Counted from the first letter of the stretch, positions 17,763 through 26,738 are shown. The stretch is 64,000 bases of DNA from DASSNU01 sp035701265 (GCA_035701265.1 DASSNU010000008.1:108656-172655), one strand, 5' to 3'. Notes: generated from the sequence alone by a model not told the origin. Made by a program: numbers and translations.

Positions 17763-19515
17763 GTCGGCTCCTTCACCGGGGCGCGCGAAGCCAGACCGCA
17801 CGGGGCGGCTGCTCCGCTGGTATTACCGCGTCAAGTACGCGGCGTTCGAGCGGGAGCGGCGCCACGATGGACGCCGCGGGCTGATCGTGCTGCAGATCGA
17901 CGCCCTGGCGCACGCCGACCTGCTGCGCGCGCTCGAGCAGGGACGCTGTCCCACCATCGAACGCCTGCTCGGCGCGCAGGGTTTCCGGATGCGGCGCTGG
18001 TTCTCCGGTCTTCCCTCCGCCACCCCGTACTGCCAGGCGGGGATCTTTCACGGCGAGAATGGCGGCATTCCGGCGTTCCGCTTCTACGACAAGATCGAGC
18101 GGCGCGTCGTCACGTGCAATGCGCCGGAGGGGGTACAGTACATCCGCGACCGGATCCACGCGCCGGGCGCCCTGGCCGGCGGGTCGAGCTACGTGAACCT
18201 GCTGGACGGCGACGCGGCCACGGTGGCGTTCACGGTGGCCACGCGCGAGCGCACGTCGATCGCGCGGCGGTTGGGCGGGGGACGAATGGCGCTCGTGGTC
18301 GCGCTGCATCCGGTGCGCGTGGCGCGCATGGCGCTGCAGTCGGTGTGGGAGTGGCTGCGCGAGGAGTGGGACCGCGCCGCCGGCGAGCTGGCCGGGCGGG
18401 TGACGCACGCGGAGGGGATCTTCGGTTTCGTGCGGATCCTGAGCAACGTGATCGTGCGCGAGCTGCAGACCATGGCCATCGTGCTCGACGTCTATCTGGG
18501 CGTGCCGGTGATCTACAGCACGTACATGCAGTACGACGAGCTGGCCCACCACTTCGGTCCGTCCAGCCGGCAGGCGCTGGGCGATCTGACGCGCACGGAC
18601 GCGCGGATCGCCGAGATCTGGCGCATGGTGCGGCGCACGCCGTCGCGCGACTACGACCTGGTCATTCTCTCCGACCACGGGATGACGCCGGCCGTGAGCT
18701 ACCGCGTGCGCTTTGGCGAGTCGTTGGGGACGACCGTCGCTCGCCTGCTCGCCGCCGGTCCGCGACGCGGGGGGACGCCCACGCCCACGGTGCTGACGAG
18801 CTTTGCCGAGAGCTCGGAGTACGGCGGCATGGGCGCGCTGGTGGTGGACACGGTCGCACAGGCATCGCACCGCCAGCCGTCGCTGCACCGCGCGCTGGAG
18901 CGTGTGCGCGACTGGATGCGGAGTCGCTACGGGCTGCGCGAGATCGTACTCCCGGAAAAGTATCACGTCAATCGGGCGCAGGACGTGGTGGTGACGTACA
19001 GCTCCTGCCTGGCGCTCGTGTACTTCGCGGACACGCCGGCGCAGCTCGGCGTGGAGGAGATCGCGCGCGTGCCGCGGCGCGCCCATCTCTACGCGGAGCT
19101 CCTGGCTCACCCCGGCATCGGGCTCGTAGGAACGCGGAACGGATCGCAGGTGTTCCTGGAGAGTCGCTTGGGACGCGCGCGCATCGTGGGGGACGCGCTG
19201 CAGGTGGAGTCGGGAGACAACCCGCTGGCGCCGTACGGCACCGAGCCGTACGTGGTGCGCGCGGTGCGCGATCTCATCCTGCAGCCCAACGCCGGGGATC
19301 TCGTGCTCTTCGGCGCGTACGACGGCCGGGAGATCGTCTCGTTCGATGATCAGGTAGGGGCGCACGGCTCGGCGGGGGGCGACCAGATGTACCCCTTTCT
19401 CATCACGCCCCCCACGCTGGACGTGGCGGGGGAGCGGCTGGAGGATGCGCGCGACATCCATCGCGCGATCATGCGGCGCTACGCGCGCCCCGCGGAGCCG
19501 TCGCCCAAGGAGTGA
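17761..19515 (+). CDS. alkaline-phosphatase-superfamily (type I phosphodiesterase-like) protein
   Basis: A 584-aa probable metal hydrolase. Residues that look like the two-metal site are Asp47 (LQIDALAH), a threonine in the ATPYCQAG segment (about 88) that would be the nucleophile, and Asp259/His263 (YDELAHH). Asp305-His306 (LSDHGMTP) would complete it. These match type I phosphodiesterase/nucleotide pyrophosphatase enzymes; the natural substrate is unknown. No clear signal peptide is seen, though hydrophobic stretches occur near 230-280. The only good start is ATG 17761, which shares bases with the ccdA start codon and has a weak ribosome site. The 3' end overlaps the fur gene by 37 bases in convergent orientation. 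Confidence 0.78.
   Translation: MSAPSPGRAKPDRTGRLLRWYYRVKYAAFERERRHDGRRGLIVLQIDALAHADLLRALEQGRCPTIERLLGAQGFRMRRWFSGLPSATPYCQAGIFHGENGGIPAFRFYDKIERRVVTCNAPEGVQYIRDRIHAPGALAGGSSYVNLLDGDAATVAFTVATRERTSIARRLGGGRMALVVALHPVRVARMALQSVWEWLREEWDRAAGELAGRVTHAEGIFGFVRILSNVIVRELQTMAIVLDVYLGVPVIYSTYMQYDELAHHFGPSSRQALGDLTRTDARIAEIWRMVRRTPSRDYDLVILSDHGMTPAVSYRVRFGESLGTTVARLLAAGPRRGGTPTPTVLTSFAESSEYGGMGALVVDTVAQASHRQPSLHRALERVRDWMRSRYGLREIVLPEKYHVNRAQDVVVTYSSCLALVYFADTPAQLGVEEIARVPRRAHLYAELLAHPGIGLVGTRNGSQVFLESRLGRARIVGDALQVESGDNPLAPYGTEPYVVRAVRDLILQPNAGDLVLFGAYDGREIVSFDDQVGAHGSAGGDQMYPFLITPPTLDVAGERLEDARDIHRAIMRRYARPAEPSPKE
17768..17773 (-). promoter_or_regulatory. ribosome binding site of ccdA inside the divergent gene
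   Basis: AAGGAG on the minus strand, 5 bases before the ccdA ATG. It lies within the first codons of the divergent phosphodiesterase-like gene and fixes the ccdA start. Confidence 0.7.
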
Positions 19516-19949
19516 CCGCGCCGGCAGTCGGCGCACACGCCGGAGATGACGAGACGATGACTGCTGCGCGTGAAGCCGTGCGCTTCGGCCACGAGCACGG
19601 TCATCCGCTCCAGGCGCTCGTCCTGGAACTCGGTGACGCGTCCGCACACGGTACACAGGAGATGCTCGTGCTGCGGGATGCCGCGCGCCGGCTCGTAGCG
19701 GCGAAAGCCCTCACCGAAGTCGCGCTCCACCGCCAGCCCGCTCCGCACGAGCACATCGAGGGTGCGATAGACGGTGGCCGTCCCCACGCGCAGGCCGCGC
19801 GCCGCGAGCTCGCGCTCCACGTCCTCGGCGGAGAGATGGCGATCGCTGTGCAGCACCACCTCGGCCACGGCGCGGCGCTGCGAGGTGACCGGCAGGTTGT
19901 GCTCGCGCAGGAAGACGCAGAACGCGTCGACTACGGTGTCGGCGTCCAC
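19479..19949 (-). CDS. Fur-family metalloregulator
   Basis: A 156-aa DNA-binding repressor of the Fur/Zur/PerR family. The winged helix spans about residues 10-85, with recognition-helix sequence VGTATVYRTLDVLVRSG. The metal-sensing and dimer domain has HEHLLCTVCG and, near the end, the second Cys pair VCADC that makes the structural zinc site. The subtype (iron, zinc or peroxide) cannot be told. The start is GTG 19949, which overlaps the end of the upstream unknown gene by 19 bases, so it belongs to that operon. Its end overlaps the convergent phosphodiesterase-like gene. Confidence 0.93.
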   Translation of the reverse strand: MDADTVVDAFCVFLREHNLPVTSQRRAVAEVVLHSDRHLSAEDVERELAARGLRVGTATVYRTLDVLVRSGLAVERDFGEGFRRYEPARGIPQHEHLLCTVCGRVTEFQDERLERMTVLVAEAHGFTRSSHRLVISGVCADCRRGHSLGDGSAGRA

Positions 19950-20527
19950 GCGTCCCCTGCAGCGTCGGCGTGGTGGAGGGCAGCGCGCAGATCGACCCCG
20001 CTCAGCCGTTCAGCCGGAGTGGCGTCGCCGGCACGCCGCTGCACGCCGAGCACGACGTCGTCCACCACCGCCAGCGGGGCGTGCGCCTCGAGCACCACCT
20101 CGGCATCCCACGTTCCGCGGTCGGCGCCCTTCAACACGAGGCGGTAGCGCGCGGTGTAGATCGTGAGCCGCGCCGGCTGGTGCGGCGGAGCGCTCCCGGC
20201 AGGCGCCGGAGCGGAGGCATCGTCGTCAGCGGCGGTGGACGCAGCGTCATCCGCGCCGACGCTGGCGCCGGCATTCTCCGGCGCGTCGGGGCTGTCGGTC
20301 GCCAACACCTCCGCGTCCTGTTCCACAGCGCACGCATCGTCGTTCGCCGCCGCGTGCGCGTCCGCGGCGAGGGCGAGGACGGCCACGCCGCTCTCCACCC
20401 CTCCCTGACGGAGGGGCGCGAAGAGGTGCATCTCCACCACGCGTTCCACAGGGAGCTGGGCGGCAATCGCCTCGAAAAAGCGCTGGCGGGTTTCCTCGCG
20501 CTGGCGTCGCTGGAGCTCGAGCGTCAT
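19931..20527 (-). CDS. unknown 198-aa protein coupled to the COG1915 enzyme
   Basis: I do not recognise this family. The start ATG at 20527 overlaps the stop of the preceding gene (ATGA) and the end overlaps fur, so both flanks argue that it is translated. An N-terminal part (about 1-58) is charged, then contains VVEMHLFAPLRQGGVESGVAVLAL. A disordered acidic/Ala-rich insert (about 65-115) follows, then a beta-rich part (about 116-185) with RLTIYTARYRLVLKG and WDAEVVLEAHAPL. It looks like a small beta-sheet protein split by a low-complexity insert. Codon use resembles the neighbours. A role linked to the COG1915 enzyme is an inference from coupling only. Confidence 0.7.
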   Translation of the reverse strand: MTLELQRRQREETRQRFFEAIAAQLPVERVVEMHLFAPLRQGGVESGVAVLALAADAHAAANDDACAVEQDAEVLATDSPDAPENAGASVGADDAASTAADDDASAPAPAGSAPPHQPARLTIYTARYRLVLKGADRGTWDAEVVLEAHAPLAVVDDVVLGVQRRAGDATPAERLSGVDLRAALHHADAAGDAWTPTP

Positions 20528-21636
20528 GCCGGCACCGCCGTGGCGGCGCGTGCCGCCTCGCGCGCGCTCAGCTCGCGCTCCACGTACAGACGCAGGATGT
20601 GCATGAAGTCCTGTGCGTTGGTCACGACACCGAATGCCTGGTGCGTGCCGCGATCCTTGAGCTTGCTCACGACGAACTCCGATGAGTCCACGCAGATGGT
20701 TGGCAGCTCGCGCAGCGTGCCGTCCGCCTCCTGCACGAACGCCGGAAGCATGTTGCCGGTGGCGATCGCGTGCAGCGCGGTGGCGATGAGCACGGCCATG
20801 GTGGCACGCGTGGTGTGCTGCTTCATGGCGTCCTGCGCGTCCAGCACGTCGGTGTACACGCCGGGGAGCGGCCCGTCGTCGCGGATGGAGCCGGAGAGGA
20901 CGAACGGCACGCCGTTCTTCACGCAGGCGTGCATGATCCCATCGCGCACGATCCCCTGCTCCACCGCCGCCTGGATGGAGCCGGCCGCGCGGACGCGATT
21001 GATGGCGCGCATGTGCAGCCCGTGTCCGCCGGTGGTGGCCTCGCCGGTGCCGGTCATGCCGAGCGTGGTGCCGAAGATGGAGGCCTCGATGTCGTGCACC
21101 GCGACGGCGTTGCCGGCGAGCAGTGCGTGCACGAAGCCGGAATCGATGAACCAGGCCATGTCCGCGCGCGCACGCGAGTGGACGAGCGCCGGTCCGGTGA
21201 CCCACACCACGTACCCGCCACGCTCGCGCTCATCGACCAGCAGGCGCGCCATGAGCGCGTAGTCGATGGGCTTCTCGCGCGACACCTCGCTGGTCATGAA
21301 GCGGAAGTCACCGCTCTCCGCGCCACCGCCGGGGGGCTGCACGTAGATCCCTTCGCTCCCATCCTCGGCGAGCCCCACGGCCACCAGGTCGCCGCGCTTC
21401 ACGCGCCGCATCTCGCGCACCCACACCGTGCCTTCGCTGTCCAGGAGGAGCGCGGCGTCCATGCGCGGCTCGCGCGGCAGGAGCCACCGCCCGCGCACCT
21501 TGACCCACGTGGGCAGGTTCGTAGTGGAGAAGAAGTTCTCCGGCAGCACGCCATCGGCCGGCACCGGGACGAACCGTGCGTCGGGGGCCGAGCGGAGCGA
21601 GGGCGTGTCGAAGTCAGGAAGGGGCAGTGTCGTCAC
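20524..21636 (-). CDS. COG1915/TIGR00300 protein, ornithine-cyclodeaminase-like
   Basis: A 370-aa member of the LOR/SDH-related family. Archaeal members act as NAD-dependent ornithine cyclodeaminases, and the C-terminal part of cyanobacterial ArgZ/AgrE is related. Hallmarks are LPENFFSTTNLPTWVKV near the N-terminus, VTGPALVHSRA, LLAGNAVAVHDIEASIFGT, the SGSIRDDGPLPGVYTDVLDAQ segment and ATALHAIATGNMLPAF. The likely reaction turns ornithine into proline and ammonia, but family members with other activities exist. The GTG start at 21636 has no strong ribosome site. The gene follows priA after a 42-base gap and is coupled by ATGA overlap to the unknown gene downstream. Confidence 0.85.
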   Translation of the reverse strand: MTTLPLPDFDTPSLRSAPDARFVPVPADGVLPENFFSTTNLPTWVKVRGRWLLPREPRMDAALLLDSEGTVWVREMRRVKRGDLVAVGLAEDGSEGIYVQPPGGGAESGDFRFMTSEVSREKPIDYALMARLLVDERERGGYVVWVTGPALVHSRARADMAWFIDSGFVHALLAGNAVAVHDIEASIFGTTLGMTGTGEATTGGHGLHMRAINRVRAAGSIQAAVEQGIVRDGIMHACVKNGVPFVLSGSIRDDGPLPGVYTDVLDAQDAMKQHTTRATMAVLIATALHAIATGNMLPAFVQEADGTLRELPTICVDSSEFVVSKLKDRGTHQAFGVVTNAQDFMHILRLYVERELSAREAARAATAVPA

Positions 21637-21678
21637 CCATGAAAGATGCGCGCGGCGCCGCGCGCGGGCCAGCGCCGG

Positions 21679-24042
21679 CTACAGGAGCGAGACCGGATCG
21701 CGGTCCAGCACCACGCGCAGCCCGGCACGCGTGGGCACTTCGAAGCGCCGGCTGAAGTAGCGCGCCACGCGCGTCATCGCCTCCGCGCGCTCCCCCTTGA
21801 GGAGCAGGTGCCAGCGCCAGCGCCGCTGGATGCGCTCGATCGGGCAGGGCGCGGGCCCCACCACGCTCACGCGCTCGTCGGGGCGCGCGGCCAGGAGGCG
21901 CGTCAACCAGTCCCCCGCGTGCAGCGCCAGATCGGCCGTCTCCTCCTCGATGGTGCCGCTCACGACGACGTTGATGAGACGCGTGAGCGGTGGATAGCGC
22001 GGGTCGCGCCGGCCGGAGAGCTCCTGCCGCACGAAGCCGGCGTAGTCGTGCGCCAGCGCGCAGGTGACGGCGTAGTGCGACGGCATGCGCGTCTGGATCA
22101 CCACCAACCCGCCCTTGGGCCCGCGCCCGGCGCGCCCGGCCACCTGATGCATGAGCTGGAAGCTCCGCTCCGCGGCGCGAAAGTCCGGGAGATTCATCCC
22201 GACGTCCGCATCGATGATCCCCACCAGGGTGACGTTCGGAAAGTCGAGCCCCTTGGCGATCATCTGCGTGCCGAGGAGGATCTCCACGTCGCCGCGCGCG
22301 ACGCGGTCGAGGATGTCGGCGTGCGCCCACTTGCCGCTGGTGGTGTCCACGTCCATGCGCGCGATGCGTGCGGCGGGGAACCGCTCGGCCACGAGCCGCT
22401 CCACCTGCTGCGTGCCCAGCCCGCGATGGCGCACCGCCGTGCCTCCGCACCGCAGGCACGTGCGCGAGGGAAGCTCCTCGTGCAGGCAGTAGTGACAGAC
22501 CAGCCGCTCCGGCGCGCGATGATACGTGAGGCTGATGCTGCAGTCGGGACACACCTGCACCGTGCCGCACGACTCGCACTGCACGAACGACGCGTAGCCG
22601 CGCCGGTTGAGGAGCAGAATGCTCTGCTCGCCGCGGCCGAGCCGCGTCTCGAGCGCCTGCTCCAGCTCCGGGCTCAGCACGCGCTGCAGCGCGAACGCCG
22701 CTCCGCCATCCGCGCCATCGGCCGTCGTGCGTGCGCCCGCGTGGGCGCCGGCACGCCTGCCGATCGGTGCGCCGCCGCGGCGGGCGGCATCGTCCCCTTC
22801 CCCGCGGTCGTGGCGCGCGCGCAGGTCCACCACCTGCACGCGGGGGAGGCGTCCCGCGCCGGCGCGCTCGGGCAACGTGAGCAGCCGGTACTTTCCGCGC
22901 TCCGCGTTCCACCAGCTCTCCAGACTGGGGGTGGCGCTGCCGAGCACGGCCACCGCGCCCTCCGCGCGCGCGCGCACGATCGCCATCTCGCGCGCGTGAT
23001 AGCGCGGCGTCTCGCCGTTCTTGTACGTGGACTCGTGCTCCTCGTCCACCACGATGGCACCGAGGTCCGCGATCGGGGCGAACACCGCGGAGCGCGCGCC
23101 GACGGCAATGCGCTTGGTGCCGCGACGGAGCGCGAGCCACGCATCGTAGCGCTCGCCGTCGCTCAACCCCGAGTGGAGCACCGCCACCGCGTCGCCGAAC
23201 ACCGCGCGCACGCGGTCCACCGTCTGCGGCGTGAGCGCGATCTCGGGCACCAGGAGAATGGCCCCCTTGCCGCGCCGCTCCACCACCTCGCGCAGGAACT
23301 CCAGGTAGACGAGCGTTTTGCCGCTCCCCGTGATGCCGTGGAGGAGAAACGCGTGCCCCGGCTCCGCGGCGAGCAGCGCGTCGATGGCGTTGCGTTGCGC
23401 TGCGGTGGGAACGTGCGCCTGCCGCGCGTGCGCTGCCACGCGCCCGGCGAACGGATCGCGCGGAGCGATCTCCCCTTCGATGGTCACGAGCCCGCGCGTC
23501 ACGAGGCCGTCGAGCACGGACGCGGAAAAGCCCAGCTGTCGCGTGATGTGAGCGACATCCAGCCGCCCGCCCGCGCTCTCGAGCAGCTCGAACAGCTCGC
23601 GTTGCCGCGCGGCGCGCCCGAAGAGCGCATCACGCGCGGCGAGCGAGGGTACCTCGCGCACGAGCACGGCCACGCGGCGCGTGCGCTGTACCGGCCGCGG
23701 CGCGCGCACGCCGGTGAGGAGCGCGGGGAGCGCGGCGCGGAGCACCACACCCAGCGGCACCACGTAGTACGACGCCGCCCAGCGGCAGAGCTCGAGTGTG
23801 CCGCGCGTGAACGCGGGCTCCGCATCGGGAACGTCGAGCACCGGGCGCAAGCGTGCATCGTCGGCACGACGATCCACCGCCACGCACACGCCGATCTCGC
23901 TGCGCGTGCGCACCGGTACCACCACGCGCGTGCCCGGCACCACGGGGTACTGTGGCGTATTCTCGAGCGCGTACGTGAAGGTGCGGAAGAGCGGCAGGGG
24001 GAGCGCGACCTCGACCGTCCGCCGCGCGCCGGGCGCGGTCAC
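21679..24042 (-). CDS. priA: primosomal replication restart helicase PriA
   Basis: A 787-aa 3'-5' helicase that rebuilds replication forks after collapse. It has the N-terminal DNA-binding domain (about 8-100), Walker A GITGSGKT (236-243) and DEEH box (333-336). Eight Cys of the zinc-binding insert lie in about 489-532 (CESC, CPDC, CHYC, CLRC). Downstream are the TQMIAKGLDFPNVTLVGIIDAD motif and the C-terminal domain. A Gly/Ala/Arg-rich insertion (about 410-452) is not usual. I chose GTG 24042, which overlaps the kinase stop as GTGA. The operon link with a protein kinase is unusual but may be only positional. Confidence 0.95.
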   Translation of the reverse strand: MTAPGARRTVEVALPLPLFRTFTYALENTPQYPVVPGTRVVVPVRTRSEIGVCVAVDRRADDARLRPVLDVPDAEPAFTRGTLELCRWAASYYVVPLGVVLRAALPALLTGVRAPRPVQRTRRVAVLVREVPSLAARDALFGRAARQRELFELLESAGGRLDVAHITRQLGFSASVLDGLVTRGLVTIEGEIAPRDPFAGRVAAHARQAHVPTAAQRNAIDALLAAEPGHAFLLHGITGSGKTLVYLEFLREVVERRGKGAILLVPEIALTPQTVDRVRAVFGDAVAVLHSGLSDGERYDAWLALRRGTKRIAVGARSAVFAPIADLGAIVVDEEHESTYKNGETPRYHAREMAIVRARAEGAVAVLGSATPSLESWWNAERGKYRLLTLPERAGAGRLPRVQVVDLRARHDRGEGDDAARRGGAPIGRRAGAHAGARTTADGADGGAAFALQRVLSPELEQALETRLGRGEQSILLLNRRGYASFVQCESCGTVQVCPDCSISLTYHRAPERLVCHYCLHEELPSRTCLRCGGTAVRHRGLGTQQVERLVAERFPAARIARMDVDTTSGKWAHADILDRVARGDVEILLGTQMIAKGLDFPNVTLVGIIDADVGMNLPDFRAAERSFQLMHQVAGRAGRGPKGGLVVIQTRMPSHYAVTCALAHDYAGFVRQELSGRRDPRYPPLTRLINVVVSGTIEEETADLALHAGDWLTRLLAARPDERVSVVGPAPCPIERIQRRWRWHLLLKGERAEAMTRVARYFSRRFEVPTRAGLRVVLDRDPVSLL

Positions 24043-25046
24043 GACCCGGCCGGCGTGATCCCCAGGCGGCGCGCGAGCCACGCGGCGCGCGAGGCGTCGG
24101 CGTCCGACTGCGGGGTGACGCAGGCGATGAGCGCGTCGGCCAGATGATGCCCGCGCTGATAGCGCTCGGCCGGCTGCTTGGCCAGGCAGCGCATGGTGAT
24201 GGCGGTGAGCGCCTCGGGGACGTTCGAGTCCACGATGTTGGGTGGCGTGGGCGCCTCGTGCACGTGCTTGTAGCCAATGGAGTACGCGTCGGCGCCGTCG
24301 AACGGCGGGATGCCGACGAGCATCTCGTAGAGCAGCACGCCCACGGCGTACAGATCGCTGCGCCCGTCCACGAGCTTCCCCATCGCCTGCTCGGGGGACA
24401 TGTAGTGCGGCGTCCCCATGGCGCGCCCGGTGAGGGTGAGCCGGTTGTGGAAGCGCGCGGTGGCGATGCCGAAGTCGGTGAGGAGCACGTTGCCGTCGTC
24501 GTCGAACAGCACGTTGTCGGGCTTCACGTCGCGATGCACCACGCCGCGGCGATGCGCGTAGTCGAGCGCGACGGCAACCTGCGCGGCGATCGCCGCCGCG
24601 CGCGCGGGGGCCACGGTGCGTTCGCGCACGAGCTGGTCGGCCAGCGATCCGCCTTCCTGGTACGGCATGACAAGGTACACCACGCCGTCCACATCGCCGT
24701 AGTCGAGGATGGGGCAGATGAGCGGGTGGGCGAGCTGCGCGGCCGCCTCGGCTTCACGGCGGAAGCGCTCGCGCATCTCCTCGTCTCTGGCCAGGTGCGG
24801 GAGGAGCGACTTGATGACGAGCGGGCGGCCGAGCGTGCCGTGCGTTGCGGCGTACACGTGCGCCATGCCGCCGGTGGCGAGCCGCCGGTGCACGCGGTAG
24901 CGCCCGCCGGTGGCGCGCCGTAACTGCACCATGTCGTCATCCGGGCGCTCCTCGGGCACGTCCGGCAGCTCGGGGAGCGCAACGGTGCACCGCACGCAGT
25001 GCACCGCGGCCGTGCGGTTCCAGGTGCCGCATTCGGGGCAGAACAC
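24039..25046 (-). CDS. soluble Ser/Thr protein kinase with N-terminal zinc ribbon
   Basis: A 335-aa PknB-type kinase without a membrane helix. A four-Cys zinc ribbon (Cys3, 6, 17, 20) precedes the kinase domain (about 50-310), which has Lys79, HRDVKPDN (171-178), DFG (191-193) and MGTPHYMSPEQ. The nucleotide loop reads LATGGMAHVY, so the first and last glycines of the usual loop are alanine. The GTG at 25046 follows the GvpL/F stop after one base and has a GGAGG ribosome site 8 bases upstream, so the start is firm. The context (corA, gvpL/F, priA) does not reveal a substrate. Confidence 0.9.
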   Translation of the reverse strand: MFCPECGTWNRTAAVHCVRCTVALPELPDVPEERPDDDMVQLRRATGGRYRVHRRLATGGMAHVYAATHGTLGRPLVIKSLLPHLARDEEMRERFRREAEAAAQLAHPLICPILDYGDVDGVVYLVMPYQEGGSLADQLVRERTVAPARAAAIAAQVAVALDYAHRRGVVHRDVKPDNVLFDDDGNVLLTDFGIATARFHNRLTLTGRAMGTPHYMSPEQAMGKLVDGRSDLYAVGVLLYEMLVGIPPFDGADAYSIGYKHVHEAPTPPNIVDSNVPEALTAITMRCLAKQPAERYQRGHHLADALIACVTPQSDADASRAAWLARRLGITPAGS

Positions 25047-25047
25047 G

Positions 25048-25683
25048 TCAGTGTCCTCCGCCGAAGTCCACGCGCACGAAGTCGTACGGCGGCCAGGGCC
25101 CGGTGAGCTCGAAGCAGAGCGACTCGTGGCGGCGCGCCTGCTCGGCCACCGCTTCGGCCAGGTCGGCCCACGCTGAGCGGCGCACCAGGAAGGCGCCGCC
25201 GTAGCCGGGGGACGTGCCGTCCGCACGGTCGGCGCGCATGGGGATGGCCGCTGCCACCTGGCGGCGCAGCGCGCGGAACGATTCCTCCGCCACCGCGGCA
25301 ACATCGGCGCGCCGTTCCTCCGGGAGCACGTCCGGGCTCTCGCCGATGTGCAGCCGCGCCTGGCAACGTCCGTGCACGAACTGCAAGCCTTCGGCGAGCG
25401 CGATGTAGTTCATCTCCAGCCAGCGGAGCACCTGCTCGCGCGAGCGCATCACCGTGCCGAAGGGCGCCGGGACGATCGTGCCGCGCCGGAACACGCCGTC
25501 CACCGTGGCGCGGTAGTCGGCCAGCTCCTCCGGCGTCGGCTGCACCGCGGCGTACGGCGCCTGGCGCACCACCGCGGCGAGATCGCGGAACGGCACGAGC
25601 TGCGGATCGCCGTTCCCGTGCGCGGCATCCCCGCGCACCAACTCCACGCCGTACACGCGCACGCCGTTACCCGTCACACCCAT
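25048..25683 (-). CDS. GvpL/GvpF-family protein
   Basis: A 211-aa protein with the features of the gas-vesicle GvpL/F family: VRVYGVELV near the start, RDLAAVVRQ, a central PAPFGTVMRSREQVLRWL segment, and the family signature LTGPWPPYDFV near the end. No other gas-vesicle genes (gvpA, gvpN, gvpG, gvpK) are in the window. The ATG at 25683 lies inside the end of corA (10-base overlap), and a kinase gene follows after one base, so it sits inside a tight operon. It may be a lone member that took another role. Codon use looks like the neighbours. Confidence 0.85.
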   Translation of the reverse strand: MGVTGNGVRVYGVELVRGDAAHGNGDPQLVPFRDLAAVVRQAPYAAVQPTPEELADYRATVDGVFRRGTIVPAPFGTVMRSREQVLRWLEMNYIALAEGLQFVHGRCQARLHIGESPDVLPEERRADVAAVAEESFRALRRQVAAAIPMRADRADGTSPGYGGAFLVRRSAWADLAEAVAEQARRHESLCFELTGPWPPYDFVRVDFGGGH

Positions 25684-26738
25684 CGCCGCCACCGGAGCAC
25701 GCCCAGCAGGACGAGGCCGATGACCAGTTGCGCACCCACCATCCACCAGAAACCGTACGGCGCGCTGGCAAGCGGTATGCGCGCGAAGTTCATCCCCCAC
25801 ATGCCGCTCACCACCACGAACGGTATGCTGAGCGTGGCCACCACGGTGAGCCCCTTGGTGGCCACGTTCAACCGGTTGGACACCTGCGTGAGGTACGCAT
25901 CCAGTACGCTGGTGAGAAGATCGCGGTACGTCTCGAGCGCTTCGTTGATGCGGAGGACGTGATCGTAGATGTCGCGGAAGTAGATCTGCGACTCCAGCCG
26001 CAAGAGGGGCGTGGGGCGGTTGCTCAGGATGTTGAAGATCTCGCGCTGCGGTCCGAGATATCGCCGCATCTGCAGCACCAGGCGCTTCACGCTGAAGATG
26101 TCGTGCAGCGCGTTGCTGTCGGCGTGCACGAAGACGCGCTCCTCGATGGCCTGCGTGAACTCGTCCACCTGCTCCACCACCGGGAAGAACATGTCGATGG
26201 TGGTGTCCATGATGGCGTGCATGAGCCGCTCGGCGCCGCGGGAGAGCAGCTCGGGGGCGCGGCGCATCTGCTCGGTGACCGCGGCGATGACGCGGGACGG
26301 TCCGTCGTGCACCGTGACCAGGTAGTTGGCGCCGAGAAAGAAGTTCAGGTTGACGGTTTCCAGGTCGTACGGATCGTCGGTGTGCTCATCGAGCCGCACA
26401 CCGCGGATGATCACGAAGAGATAGCCGTCGTACTCCTCGATCTTGACGCGGCTGAGTGGATTGAGCGTGTCCTCGACGGCCAGCGGGTGGAAGCCGAAGA
26501 CCTTCTCCAGGAGCGCATGCTGGTGGCGGTCCCGGCAGTCGATGTCCACCCACACTTCCCCCACACCCGAGCGGACGATCTCGGCCAGCTCGCGCGGGGC
26601 GAGGTCCGAGCGTGCGGTGCCGGCGGGGTCGCGGTAGAAGCTCGCCGGATACGGGCTGCGCGCGGGTGCGGCCGCGCCCGCGGTGCTCCCGTCGGGTCCG
26701 TCCTGCGCGCTGCTCAGCTCGCGACCGGATGAGGCCAT
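25674..26738 (-). CDS. corA: CorA-type divalent cation transporter
   Basis: A 354-aa Mg2+/Co2+ channel of the CorA family. A large N-terminal cytosolic domain (about 1-285) is rich in helices. It is followed by two membrane helices joined by the selectivity motif GMN (about 315-317, in SGMWGMNF), and a short basic C-terminus WRRWV. The ATG at 26738 overlaps the end of the methyltransferase gene by 25 bases. The protein works as a homopentamer in the cytoplasmic membrane. Second gene of the methyltransferase-corA-gvpL/F-kinase run. Confidence 0.93.
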   Translation of the reverse strand: MASSGRELSSAQDGPDGSTAGAAAPARSPYPASFYRDPAGTARSDLAPRELAEIVRSGVGEVWVDIDCRDRHQHALLEKVFGFHPLAVEDTLNPLSRVKIEEYDGYLFVIIRGVRLDEHTDDPYDLETVNLNFFLGANYLVTVHDGPSRVIAAVTEQMRRAPELLSRGAERLMHAIMDTTIDMFFPVVEQVDEFTQAIEERVFVHADSNALHDIFSVKRLVLQMRRYLGPQREIFNILSNRPTPLLRLESQIYFRDIYDHVLRINEALETYRDLLTSVLDAYLTQVSNRLNVATKGLTVVATLSIPFVVVSGMWGMNFARIPLASAPYGFWWMVGAQLVIGLVLLGVLRWRRWV

